From Aporrectodea caliginosa (Eukaryota > Annelida > Clitellata > Crassiclitellata > Lumbricidae), in NCBI GenBank assembly GCA_020284085.1, contig JACEVL010000690.1, positions 1-64,000 of the forward strand: a stretch of DNA of 64,000 nt, given 5' to 3'. The position numbers and the translations under genes are program-made. Every line of letters begins with the position of its first letter. The first letter of the stretch is position 1. The notes beneath the pieces are model-generated. The model was not told the origin of the DNA. It searched no databases and worked only from the letters and a program-made list of their open reading frames with translations. Positions 53,630 to 63,704 of the stretch are shown piece by piece.

Positions 53630-53850
53630 ACTGATCTAGTGGCTAGTGTAGTTAACTCAAAACCAGAGGTCGGGATTCGATTCCGGGTTACAAAAGACAG
53701 CTTATTTAGTATTTCTGGTTCACTGGCATCGTATAGTGAACGTGGCCACAGATGAACATGGCCACAGATAGATTACATAAGTTTTTCACTCCACTTCATA
53801 TGCCCATATATGCAGAGCCCAAACAAATGCAGTTGCTAACACTTACAAAG
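53630..53850 (+). repeat. tRNA-derived SINE, family A, diverged copy
   Basis: CTAGTGGCTAGTGTAGTTAA, GTCGGGATTCGATTCCGGG, TTTCTGGTTCACTGGCATC and ATGCAGTTGCTAACACTTAC are in family A order. Just downstream of PINCH. Confidence 0.6.
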
Positions 53851-54124
53851 GAAAACGCAGCAGATTTGTTAATAAAGCTCTGTTTAACTTCTTGGATTCA
53901 GAGTCCTCCTGGTAATGTAGGTTATATTGTATCTGAGGTGCAAATACAACAGCTATCCTAGAGCATGGCATATGCAGTTGCCTCTTCAGCTTGGCTTCAA
54001 GCAGAAGAAAAATCAATGCGTCACATTGTACCTTGAGTTAGCTCTAAGAGGCAGCCATGAGTATGAAATTAAATGTTAATTAAGAAGATTTAAGTTAAAG
54101 CGACATGTTGTCCCCCTTGAGTTG

Positions 54125-54290
54125 ACCCCGATAGTCATGGTAAAGAAATGTTAGCTGCTTTGTTTTTCGGAGGCTGGTTCACTAGGATGCCGTATAGTGG
54201 AACAGAAATTACAAAGATCTTCCTGCACAGGTCAGGATTTGAACATCCAGGCGTTTGGTTGACAGGCGAGCATACTAATGCACACCTTTT
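54125..54290 (-). repeat. tRNA-derived SINE, family A, inverted partial copy
   Basis: The reverse complement contains TTAGTATGCTCGCCTGTC, GTTCAAATCCTGACCTG and TTTCTGTTCCACTATACGGC. Confidence 0.55.
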
Positions 54291-55370
54291 TTCACCATGG
54301 AATTGATTGGAAACTGTTTAAAATAGGTTTACGTCTTTGAAACTAAACTTTGTTTCACACCGACACTGTATGTGTTATGGTTCAAGTCGTGGTACACATG
54401 GCATGATGTTGTACCTGTTTTGTTGGAAATTTTTTTAGATGTGTTCACTTGTTTTACAGATAATGCATTTAGTACTTTATACTAAATTATGCTAACCTAT
54501 TTATACTATAACTAATACTTTATGCTAAACTATACTGACCTGTTTATATTGTACTAATATACTGAACTAATTATGCCAAACAGAATTGCGTTAATTCATA
54601 TGTATTAAAAGATCGGCAATGCCGCAACGTGTACTGTTAACTCGTGAAACTGTATTGCTAAATCCCGACTTCGTATACATGGTTTTAGATTAACTGATTT
54701 TCAGATTGTGTCTTATGAATTTTGTTAACGTGCCTGTTTGACTGACAGTCAGAAGAGGTGCTATATATTTGTCTGGGTTTCTTACAATAGTCTGTTTCTA
54801 GAGATTTATGTAGTACCTTTTTTCAGATATGCCTGTAGCTAATGTTGCTGTATTGTAAAATATCTTAACAGGCTTTGTAGATGTTGTCTTCAAAATCTGT
54901 ATGTCTTTGAATTGTACACTTGCTTTCAGAATCATCTTTAGCACACATATGTATCAGTTTGGTAACTTTGCATTTTTTTCTTTGTCAACTTTGTAGCAGT
55001 TTGTTTTTTAGTTTTCTGCAAGTTTTGGCTAGTTGTAATCAGTTCTGTCATTTTTGGTTATTGTGTGGCAAAAATGGTAAATTTTGGCAATATCGTCATG
55101 TTCTGGCAATTGTTCGGCAAATTTTGTCACTTTTTGGCAATTTTTATCCATCTAGTTTAACTTGCAGGTTGCTTGATTGCTTGGTTGAGCCACAGGCTAA
55201 AAAGTCAAATCTTGCGACGACTAGTTCGATCACTTACAATCATTCAATCGTCGTGAAACTTGGCAGCCAGACTCGCCCTCGCACACACTTCATTCTATCA
55301 AAATTTCAGCTCCCCAAAAAGGCTAGCTTATAGAATCGGGGACTAAACTTTTCGAATCTGGGAATCCCCT
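54291..55370. other. Intergenic DNA with a TTTTGGCAA cryptic repeat
   Basis: CpG-poor 3' flank of PINCH. 55068-55145 is a degenerate run of TTTTGGCAA, TTCTGGCAA and TTCGGCAA. The open frame 54920-55333 crosses this run and has no domain. Confidence 0.45.
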
Positions 55371-55379
55371 TTTCCGAAA

Positions 55380-55480
55380 CGCAGCGTTGCCATTGGCCAG
55401 CGTTGCCATTGGCTGCAACAGAAACGGGCGCGCTGCATCATTAAACGGACGCTATGTTGTAAAATGAGCGCGGACTATAT
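55380..55480. promoter_or_regulatory. Possible promoter: duplicated CCAAT-containing 14-mer in a CpG-rich patch
   Basis: GCGTTGCCATTGGC occurs twice (55383 and 55400), giving two CCAAT boxes on the minus strand 17 bp apart. GGGCGCGCTGCAT, GAGCGCGGACTATATATTTG and a sudden rise in CpG follow. No adjacent gene was identified on either strand. Confidence 0.3.
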
Positions 55481-55982
55481 ATTTGTAGAGGTAACTGCTT
55501 CATAAGACGCATTATAGGATACTAGATGGATATAGTAAAAAACTTTGTTTTTACGGGCTGTATTTTATTAAATTTTATTTTTCTGCAGTTTTTGAAATTT
55601 TAGACCATTTTATTCAGAAAATGTAGGCATTTTTTGAAATTATGTATCACTTTTAAATTTGGAGTAACTTTATTGCTGCACTCCTAGTATTTAGCATCCA
55701 AGCCTACAGTGTATGAACTGGCTAGTAAAACGTTTTGAAATTAGACTAGCATACCGGTAGCCTTTATTGATAATCATATCAAGTTTGCAAGGAGGAACAA
55801 CAAAGTTAGAACCTACAAGAATAAAACTTTTCTGCTAACAGAGTTGCCCAACTGCTGTACAATATTTAAGTCTGCAGCAATATTCATAATTTTACAACTC
55901 AGTCTTTTTAACGAAGATTGCAAGTGTTTGTGAAAGTGCTTGTGCAGTATTTAAATAACTTAATTTTCTAAATTTTAAAACG

Positions 55983-56025
55983 ACTGCCCCACATATATAC
56001 ATATATATTATATGGGGCAGTTGTG
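55983..56025. repeat. Hairpin GACTGCCCCACATATAT / ATATGGGGCAGTT
   Basis: An ~18-bp inverted repeat with an AT-rich loop. Confidence 0.6.
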
Positions 56026-56299
56026 CACTTTGGTGAACTAGGGGGTGAACTTAATGTCACCCAAAACCTGTAGCAACCCAAAAGGTTGGCTTTGGAATTA
56101 ATATTACAGTTTATATATTATACTATTATAATCTATATATGAATATCTGTATGAATATATTTACACACTTGTAAATATACTTTGCACAAGGTGAAAATTC
56201 CTTATCAGTTTCAGCCTGAGTTCCTACCCACAATAGCTTGACTTGGCTTCGTTTCTGACCCATAGGATGTCTACCGGTCTCCAATGGATGATTTTTTCT

Positions 56300-56372
56300 A
56301 CAGGTTCTCGTGAAGCGACCGTTGATTTGTGCAGTATGATGACGGCGCTATATAAGTCATTGGATTAGATTT
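56300..56372 (+). repeat. SINE/LINE 3' tail with ATTAG run
   Basis: GTGAAGCGACCGTTGATTTG, ATGACGGCGCTATATAAGTC, ATTGGATTAGATT. Related tails follow CTTGAAGCAACCATCAACTG at 23800-23875 and CTTGAAGCGACCATCAGCTG at 47534-47610. ATTAG-rich stretches at 21140-21260 and 21620-21760 are probably similar tails. Confidence 0.5.
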
Positions 56373-56746
56373 TAAAATGATTATGTAAGCTATTTATATT
56401 AAATATATATATATTTAAATATGTTTGTATCGCACTTTATGTACGTGCGTCTTATGCAAATATCACATTATGTACTAAATTAAATGTTTGAATTGCCAAC
56501 GTGTATCGAGTGTGCACATCTTGATTGAGGTGTAGTATGTATACGTATGTATCAGAGCACTTCTATAGCGCCCTACTCACATGAAGGTCAGTAGTGGAGG
56601 ACAGTCAGTATGTCAGTTTTCTCCCTTGCTTCTTGATAGATCTTCCCTTTGATCAGTGTGCTCAATATAGCTACTACAGCTAAGAGGAGCAAGTAGAGCC
56701 AAACTCTTGAACCGAAATGTATGCCATTGCATGGATTCGAACCAGG

Positions 56747-56990
56747 GCAAAGGTCCTGGACGTGGGGGCCAGCGCAAAGGTCCTGGACGTGGGGGCCAGT
56801 GCAAAGGTCCTGGATGTGGGGCAAGTGCAAAGGTCCTGGATGTGGGGCTATTGCAATGGTCCTGGATGTGTGGGGCCAGTGCAAAGGTCCTGGATGTGGG
56901 GCCAGTGCAAAGGTCCTGGATGTGGGGCCAGTGCAAAGGTCCTGGATGTAGGACCAGTGCAAAGGTCCTGGATGCGGGGGCTAGTGCATT
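56747..56990. repeat. Minisatellite, ~26-bp GC-rich unit, about nine copies
   Basis: Unit AAAGGTCCTGGATGTGGGGC plus CAGTGC, 24-27 bp long, with single-base length variants. The open frames across it on both strands are created by the repeat. Confidence 0.95.
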
Positions 56991-57425
56991 GCAGGACTTG
57001 CCGTTGACTTATTCGGGTATCTCTTCAGCTGCTTTGTTACAGAGACATTGTAGCGCACGGGAACAACTTGTCGTTAAACGAACCGCAATTGCTAGATGAC
57101 CGTACCGCACCGAGAGGAAGAACATATATAGGCCTAGTATGGGCTATGGGGCATACATTGATAATTATCCCCTTTGACATCTGCCACTGATCTCAACATC
57201 CCATCCCGAAAACACTACTGTTTACCTTTATCAGACACAACGTTTGAAAAACTGCATGCTCATCTTTTCATCTGACTGAGATATGGATAGAGCGCCTCTG
57301 AAAGGCTTGTGACGGGCGCTTTGCAAATGTATGTGACTCACGCTGGTCAGAGTCTCAGAGATATCTAAATATTGACTCGTGATGGGCTGAAGTTGCAAAT
57401 ATGGGGATCGGATATACTAGACTAA

Positions 57426-57876
57426 GGGGCCGTCCATAAAGTACGTCACGCTATTTTTGACCATTTTTACCCCCCTCCCCCTGTCACAAACTGTCACAAA
57501 ACTCGGACCCCCCCCTAAAGTACGTCACACTTTCGAACATAGAAATAATAATACTTCCGAAAGCAAGGCTAATACATAAACAAGGCTTCGCAACAGCATT
57601 ATTACTAGCGCTCTTAGCGAGAGGAATCGTGAAAAATACATTCAGGAGATATGCATTTCATGCTATTTTGACATAAAACTAATTAAAATGTTTTAGAAAA
57701 TTTTTGAAAATTATTTTTAAAGCTGTGAAATTCTACTAAAAATAAAAAATAAATTATAAATAAAATAAAAAAATAAATGTGTGACGTCACACATGGCCTG
57801 AACCCCTCCCCTGTCACAAACTGTCACACTTTCTTAAACCCCCCCCTGTAGCGTGACGTACTTTATGGACGGCCCC
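57426..57876. mobile_element. Complete GGGGCCGTCCATAAAG terminal-repeat element
   Basis: 451 bp. Ends GGGGCCGTCCATAAAGTACG and CGTACTTTATGGACGGCCCC. The flanks are TAA / TAA (57423-57425 and 57877-57879). Pyrimidine/purine arms carry CTGTCACAAACTGTCACA, and the core is AT-rich. Its right half matches 1-258. No transposase. The 3-bp TA-containing duplication hints at a Harbinger-like family but is not decisive. Confidence 0.85.
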
Positions 57877-57879
57877 TAA

Positions 57880-58135
57880 CCCGATAAAGTCTAGTGGTTG
57901 ACGAACTGAACTTGCAGCAGAGAGCTGAGGTTATCAATTCCCTCCAGGGTAGGCCTATACGAAAACTGATTTTTGAGATTTCAGCTCCAATTCAGTGAGC
58001 GAGCGAACTTGACAACTTGACTACATGAATGATATCACTAATGGGGTGGGGGGGGATGAGGCGAGGAAGAGGGGTAGCCTTCCGTCTTGACATGCCGAGT
58101 TCAAGGAAGTTAAGTCGCTGCCCATTCATTCCATG
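57880..58135 (+). repeat. tRNA-derived SINE, family A, very diverged copy
   Basis: AGTCTAGTGGTTGACGAACT, GAGGTTATCAATTCCCTCC, GATTTCAGCTCCAATTCAG and CATGCCGAGTTCAAGGAAG are in family A order. Confidence 0.45.
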
Positions 58136-58272
58136 GCGGCAAACTTAAGAATTAAACAATTAGGCCTAAACATTTAAAATCGAACATTAATTCTAATTTA
58201 AAACTGCAAACGAGACGCCAATAAATAAAATAATTATATAATTATTAGACTATAAAAATAAACATGGATATT

Positions 58273-58402
58273 ACCCTGCCAGCATGCCCATACAAAGCTC
58301 AAAATTAATAGGACCTATATTTCCATATGGGACCCGTATAGAGCCCATATGGGCTCACCCCACCTATAGTCTACGGACATGCTGGTTGGTAGGGTTACTA
58401 GG
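58273..58402. mobile_element. Short element with ACCCTGCCAGCATG inverted ends and CATATGGG core
   Basis: Left TACCCTGCCAGCATGCCCAT and, reverse-complemented, right AACCCTACCAACCAGCATGT. The core has CCATATGGGACCCGTATAG and CCCATATGGGCTC. Fragments of the same core are at 9263 and 2613. Confidence 0.6.
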
Positions 58403-58710
58403 GCGGCAATAGAAATTGGCGAAGTGACGACAGATCATTGAACCAACCTCTGGATAGAGAGGAAGATGGAGGGTTGTTCTGTTTATAAAGAGAGGAATTG
58501 GAAGGTGGTGGAGTGGATGGATTAGGGTAAGATTTCTTGAAGAGGTGGGACTATGGCCTGCAATTACTGTAGGCCTACGTTACGTGAAAGTTAATGCGCA
58601 GGTAAGGATTTTTTGGACATAGGAGAAACACGAAAACCATGGCCCGTAAATTGATTCAGGCATGGGCGCCTGTGAATAGCGTCCTTGATTTAGGCGAATA
58701 ACAACAATAA

Positions 58711-58808
58711 CTGATAATACTGATGACGTACTGATGACGCCATCAGTATTATCAGTATTATAACAAACAAAGCCTTCTTGCGATGACGTCATCTTGCGAT
58801 GACGTCAT
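58711..58808. repeat. Palindrome followed by a tandem TGACGTCA 16-mer
   Basis: CTGATAATACTGATG (58711-58725) pairs with CATCAGTATTATCAG (58741-58755). CTTGCGATGACGTCAT then occurs twice in perfect tandem (58777-58792 and 58793-58808), giving two CRE-type TGACGTCA palindromes. Confidence 0.85.
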
Positions 58809-59263
58809 CTTTGCATCGATTGTTTTTGTCTATAGGAAACGAGTCGAGATTCGGAAATTAATCGAAAATCGTCGATTTGAGGAAGTAAAAATTCGAAATT
58901 CAACGAAGCCAGTTAAAGAAGACGCTAGCCGAATCGAGCAAGAATCATATGTGCGATACGTAAATACGTAATTGCCGTTTCGAACGGAAATTCATCAAAA
59001 ATGTCAACAAGAAAAGTTGAAATTCGAAGTTTCGTCGAAATAACTGAATTTTTGAAGACGCAGATCGACCAGCAATCAAAATTTAATGATCAACAAGAAT
59101 GGCATTTCAAACAGTCGAACTGTCCATCAGAAAAGAGTTAAAACAGACGGAAAGATATCTGGAGTCTCTGGACCATTAATTGTTTGCAGGCGACATTTAC
59201 TTAAGGTTAGCCTCACCTGAACAATGTTTAACAGTCAATGTGCTTATAACCTCTGTGGCCTAT

Positions 59264-59806
59264 TCATTCATTCATTCATTCATTCATTCATTCATTCATT
59301 CGTTCGTTCATTCATTCATTCATTACGAAGATTTATATAGCGCCCCCTTAAAGGTTACTACTCAGGAGCGCTCCCGACCCCAGGACGGCTGAAAAGGACA
59401 GTTTTGAGGAAAGATTCAGAGTGGATTCTGGGATGCAAGCGCAGCGTCAAAGGGAGCCCGTTCCAGAGGGAGGGACCAACCACTGAGAAGGCGCGATTCT
59501 GGTTAGTAGCTGTGCGGGCTAAAGGGATCATGAGCACGCCCCGCTCAGTAGAGCGAAGAGAGCGACGACCCGGAGCAGAGGTATAGGGCAGCAGAGGCCG
59601 CGTAGATAGGCGGGGGCGAGGCCCAGCAAGGACCGCCAGACCAAAGCGATGATCCGAATCATCCGATACGAGATCCGCTGCAGGAGGGAGAGCCAATGAA
59701 GCACATCCAGCATATAACCTGAGACATGGCCAAATTTGGGATTGCGTCGGCAAAGGCGCGCGGCAGAGCGCTGGATCCGGTCCAGGCACCCCGACCGACA
59801 GAGCAT
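59264..59806 (-). pseudogene. LINE ORF2 C-terminal fragment with 3' hairpin and ATTC/GAAT tail, copy 1
   Basis: Minus strand, 59806 downward: LDRIQRSAARLCRRNPKFGH, LHWLSLLQRISYRM and LGLAPAYL. After a frameshift comes RAFSVVGPSLWNGLPLTLR and FLKTVLF. This is the standard C-terminal region of CR1/L2-like non-LTR retrotransposons. The 3' end GGGAGCGCTCCTGAGTAG, GGGGGCGCTATATAAATC is followed by a TGAA/ATGA tail (59264-59326). 5'-truncated and frameshifted. Confidence 0.88.
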
Positions 59807-60190
59807 TTATTTAGCGCCCCTTCAAGAAACTACTCAGGAGCGCTCCCGGCCCAGCCACGACTAAAGCAAAAAAGACTTGATGGACTTGTAGAACCCTGTC
59901 GGATGGCTCACAACAAGGACAAGACGAAGCTTAAGTGGGAGGTCATTCCGGATGGAAGGTCCCACAACCGAAAAAGCACGGCGCTGCCTAATAGCCAAGC
60001 GAGCCCGTGGAACCAGAAGCTCACTCCTCATCCCAGAGCGAAGCATCTGACATCTGACGCGCTGCAACGTCGGACACTGAGCGGCAAAGATCGCGCAAGT
60101 ACAGACGGCCAATGCAACACATCACGCATGTATGCAGAGACATGAGAGAACTTAGGAAGCCGTCCAATAAGCCGAGCAGCCGAGCGTGGC
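59807..60190 (-). pseudogene. LINE ORF2 C-terminal fragment, copy 2
   Basis: The minus strand encodes RRAFSVVGPSIRNDLPLKLR followed by FYKSIKSFLL. It then has the same 3' hairpin (GGGAGCGCTCCTGAGTAG, TTGAAGGGGCGCTAAATAAA). It lies head-to-tail with copy 1, in the same orientation. Confidence 0.85.
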
Positions 60191-60384
60191 CTATGTATGG
60201 ATCAATCTGATTACGGTTTGGTTTTTGTGCGCCATCGGCTGATGCCTCGTGCGTTAGACACTGCAGTATGATACAGTTACCAATTAGCCTACAATTACTA
60301 AATTGATTCCAATGTCTTCAGATGTTGGAAGAAATATACATTCTTGGTCATTTTGCACCATATTTTCTCCTCATCTTCTTCCCT

Positions 60385-60450
60385 TCCTCCTCCTCCTCCT
60401 CCTCCTCCTCCTCCTCCTCCTCCTTCTCCTCCTCCTCCTCCTCCTCCTCC
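60385..60450. repeat. CCT trinucleotide microsatellite
   Basis: Runs of CCT with one CTT interruption, giving poly-Pro, poly-Leu and poly-Gly open frames that are not genes. Confidence 0.95.
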
Positions 60451-60678
60451 TACTTCTTTTCTTCTCCTCTTCGTTTTCTTTTCTTTTTCTTCTAACTTCA
60501 ACATTCTGCATGCATCTTTGTCAGGTGATGATCTCTCATCTAAGAAACGTTGATGTTCGTCAACGTCGGGTTGTTCACTGTTCAGTCTCTCGGATCATCT
60601 GTCTGATTTCTCTGGAAGGGCCAAGCAAGAGGGTAGGACATGATTGCGTATAATCAGCCAAGAATGCGTGCTTGTATG

Positions 60679-60742
60679 TAATGTATGTATGTATGTATGT
60701 ATGTATGTATGTATGTATGTATGTATGTATGTATGTATGTAT
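60679..60742. repeat. ATGT microsatellite, left part
   Basis: About 16 TATG units, interrupted by the element 60743-61202 and resumed at 61203-61282. Confidence 0.95.
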
Positions 60743-61202
60743 GGGGCCGTCCATAAATGCCGTCACGAACCTGGGGGAGGAGGGGGTCGGGAATTTGTGA
60801 TGATGTGTGACGTGGGGGAGGGGGGTCAGCCAAGTGTGACGTCACATCACGTCTGTGTAATTAAATTTAACAATTAACAACAATTTAATCTTAAAATAAC
60901 AGCTCTAATTTTGAGTATTAAAATTTTCATAATTTTTGATTATTTTAATGTATACGGGCACCATTATTAATAATTTTCTAATTATTTAAATATTTGTCAC
61001 CATAAGATTTTTAAATACTTATTACAATGACAATAAATGGGCATTGAAACATGTTTTATTATCATGTGGAAGTTTCGTTTTAGGGGGGGTCAGAGCTTTG
61101 TGACGTCATTTTCAGGGGGTGTGACTTTTTGTGACGAAGTGTGACGAGGGGAGGGGGTCAAAAATCGGCCAAAATAGCGTGACGTCATTTATGGACGGCC
61201 CC
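60743..61202. mobile_element. GGGGCCGTCCATAAA element inserted inside an ATGT microsatellite
   Basis: 460 bp. Ends GGGGCCGTCCATAAATGCCG and AATGGACGGCCCC-type (TTTATGGACGGCCCC). TAT lies on both sides. The arms carry GTGTGACG and GAGGGGGTC. The core differs from the 57426 copy, so this is a different subfamily using the same ends. Confidence 0.85.
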
Positions 61203-61282
61203 TATGTATGTATGTATGTATGTATGTATGTATGTATGTATGTATGTATGTATGTATGTATGTATGTATGTATGTATGTATG
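61203..61282. repeat. ATGT microsatellite, right part
   Basis: About 20 TATG units, continuous in phase with 60679-60742 apart from the inserted element. Confidence 0.95.
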
Positions 61283-62235
61283 TTAGTAGTGTGAGTGAAA
61301 GTCTAGAAAAAAAATTATTTTCAGTAAACGTTTTCTAATAGTGATGGAAAGTTGTCAGTATGTTAGAGTAAGTAGTGTCCAAAATATTTTTGATTTTGCC
61401 TTTTGTCTTCTGCCCTCTACCGGCGAGGAAAGTTTACACTATAAATTCTGTGGGAAACGTCCATGTAGTGCATTAATTTTTCTTGAACTAAATATTGTTA
61501 TTGATGTGGCTTAGTGAAATTATCGTTACCTGGCGGATAAAAGCACCACATTTGGCACGAAGATCCGTTAGGGTCTACTAATTAATGTCAAAGTAGGAGC
61601 CCTCTGAAATTAATAAGCATTCTTATGTAAAATACCAAAAATCAAGGTCAAAAGGTCAAACTCAAGGGAAAAGGCCACAATTCAGCTAAATATTATTCTA
61701 TTTGGGTGATTCTTTTACCTATTTGATCGGGCCAATAAGGGCCGCATCAGAGGAGACATAGAACTAGAAGGTTAACAGAATCCAAGGTCATTTCAAGGTC
61801 AAAATGTCAAAATTAAGAGCTTTATAAATATATAGATACAATACAATTCCAAACGCTGTCGACATTCACTAATGTAGAAATCCAGTCATTCACAATTATG
61901 TGCGAATTATGTGCGAACTGACCTTCCAACTGACCTGGTTGACTTGAGACTGGAACGTAAAGCTTCCTGATGTATGTCAGCGCTGTGCCGACCAGCAGGG
62001 CCGCCCCAGATGTAGACTTGTATTTTATTCCTTCCCTTCATGATACTATTTATCTGTCGTAACGTGTAATAATAACCTTCGTTTTTTACTCTGTTTCTAT
62101 AGGTGACTGGTGCCTGTGAGTTTGCTGCCATGGCGGTGAGTTTTCTGCTTGTGGGGAGATGGGATGGATTGAGATGCATGTTACGGTCGCACTATGGCTC
62201 TGTGTTGTGGTGTTTGTATTATTCTTGACCTGCTG
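61283..62235. other. Intergenic DNA, nothing recognised
   Basis: 61500-61830 includes purine-rich CAAGGTCAAAAGGTCAAA and CAAGGTCATTTCAAGGTCA runs (nuclear-receptor half-site-like by chance). No gene recognised. Confidence 0.4.
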
Positions 62236-62238
62236 AGC

Positions 62239-62313
62239 CTCTGGCGTGGCGTAAAACCCCGTAAGCTCCTAGTAAAGCAGGAGAGTCTCTGGCGTGGCGT
62301 AAAATCCCGTAAG
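62239..62313. repeat. Direct repeat CTCTGGCGTGGCGTAAAA
   Basis: CTCTGGCGTGGCGTAAAACC...CCGTAAGC at about 62239-62266 and again at 62285-62312, differing by one base and separated by GCTCCTAGTAAAGCAGGAGA (a small hairpin). Confidence 0.75.
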
Positions 62314-62465
62314 CCCTATTTTTTTTATTGCCCTGGAATGAGCCGAGGGATATGAAGGAGGAGGATAGAAGACGAGATTAGAAGGAAGGGACTCAGAGTC
62401 AAGCCACAGGGAGTCAACGAAACACGCCATGGACAAAGTCAACATGAACGTGAGGGAGCACTCTT

Positions 62466-62604
62466 AAGCTTCCTTAGAGAAGGTCTCGGGTCACTCACAG
62501 ACCTACATGGGCGATGAGTGCCTCAAGTTCATCCAGTTCATCCTGTGCAATGCCCCAACGTCAGAGGACATTTTCCGCAAGGCCGAAAGTGAGACAAACT
62601 CTTA
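62466..62604 (+). pseudogene. Short coding-looking fragment, unidentified
   Basis: The open frame reads GHSQTYMGDECLKFIQFILC then NAPTSEDIFRKAESETNS and a stop. GC-rich third positions give it an exon-like look. The IFRKAES end faintly recalls the IFR(K/R)xGS of RhoGAP domains, but this is not enough to name it. No splice sites or neighbouring exons were found. Confidence 0.25.
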
Positions 62605-62849
62605 ACCGCCAGGGTACAGACGCAGGCTACTACTGAACTTGAAGCTGTATTGCAGACTGAAATACTAGTAGACTAATTGGCGCAATAATTATTTAATTTC
62701 TCATGAATAAAACATGCTTTACAATGTTTCGGGTATTTCTTTCAAGTTTCCGAAGAAACATTAAATCACAGTTATTTGGTAGACTTGTGCAACATCAGTC
62801 AACTCAATCAATTACGGATCTAATACAATCTAAGCACTTCGCTGAGGCC

Positions 62850-63029
62850 TCTCTTCTTCCGCCCTAACACTTCTCCGCCCTTCCCTCACCTCATCACTAA
62901 AATTTGCAAATTGCTTCACAGCCATAGCGGTTCCGCCTCTCTAGAACAAACTCCCTACATAATTACGACAAAATGTCTGATCCATCCTATGAACTCACCA
63001 ATTGCAATCAATCAATCAATCAATCAATC
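62850..63029 (+). pseudogene. LINE C-terminal scrap with CAAT tail
   Basis: The + strand reads AIAVPPL, a stop, NKLPT, a stop, LRQNV. This resembles the AFSVAxPxLWNxLPxxLR end of non-LTR polyproteins with Trp codons lost. A (CAAT)n run follows at 63003-63029. Confidence 0.45.
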
Positions 63030-63290
63030 AAATCTCTTTTATTGAAGCCAAATGAAAAAACACATAACATTTCAACATAAAGTATCAGGATTGGCCGCAA
63101 GAGGAGTCCCAAAAGGGATCAAGATCCCGCTAACTAGGGACACCTAGAACAACATTTCAGAAATATGAATTTAGCTAAATCCTTGATAAACAGTGCAATA
63201 TCAAGTTTCGTACAGCAATGCAAACAGTATAGTACATATTACACAGTAAATGATTAACTCACCTCTTGCTATCTCTCCACGAGGCTTTCA
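63030..63290 (-). repeat. Retroelement 3' end in opposite orientation sharing the CAAT/ATTG tail
   Basis: The reverse complement ends TTCATTTGGCTTCAATAAAA, GAGATTTGATTGATTG, a common type of CR1-like 3' terminus with ATTG repeats. Upstream 3' UTR-like sequence has no ORF. Confidence 0.45.
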
Positions 63291-63483
63291 CTTTATAGGC
63301 CTAAAACTGGGAACACTGCTCTTTCTCTAATCATATCGCGATTCCTCATATCCCTCTGTCCTGGAGCCAATTTTGTTACCCTATCTGCCTATATTATAGG
63401 CCTAGTCGCAGCCATCCGGCGCTGCCAACCGCTAAACCCTCAAGTCGCAACCAGTCGCTAAGCTATCGACTGCTAACGACTTT

Positions 63484-63552
63484 GTTCATGTAATATTAGG
63501 CTATATCATAATATATGATATTTATGATGTTATTATATAATATTACATGAAC
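63484..63552. repeat. Inverted repeat GTTCATGTAATATT
   Basis: GTTCATGTAATATT at 63484 and AATATTACATGAAC at 63539 enclose an AT-rich, self-complementary loop. Confidence 0.75.
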
Positions 63553-63704
63553 CTATCCGCAGCACGACAAGAGCAAAACTTGCTTACAAGGTCCATGTCA
63601 AGGAGAAACAGACTAACAGTACCGGTATAACAATCACTGCCAATCATTCGATATCCGATCACCAGTTATTTACTTACTACCTTGTTGCCTACCTACTTAC
63701 TATG

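Noticed and set aside
56707..57099. Long open frames (up to 130 residues) on both strands over 56588-57099
   Set aside because: They run across the 26-bp minisatellite. The repeated KVLDVG and QRSWMWG segments are translations of one DNA unit in different frames, with no domain.
60298..60653. Poly-Pro, poly-Leu and Gly/Glu-rich frames
   Set aside because: Translations of the CCT microsatellite and neighbouring low-complexity DNA.
61620..61810. AAGGTCA runs as a nuclear-receptor response array
   Set aside because: The purine-rich stretch has loose AAGGTCA matches with irregular spacing and no adjacent gene. Chance is a sufficient explanation.
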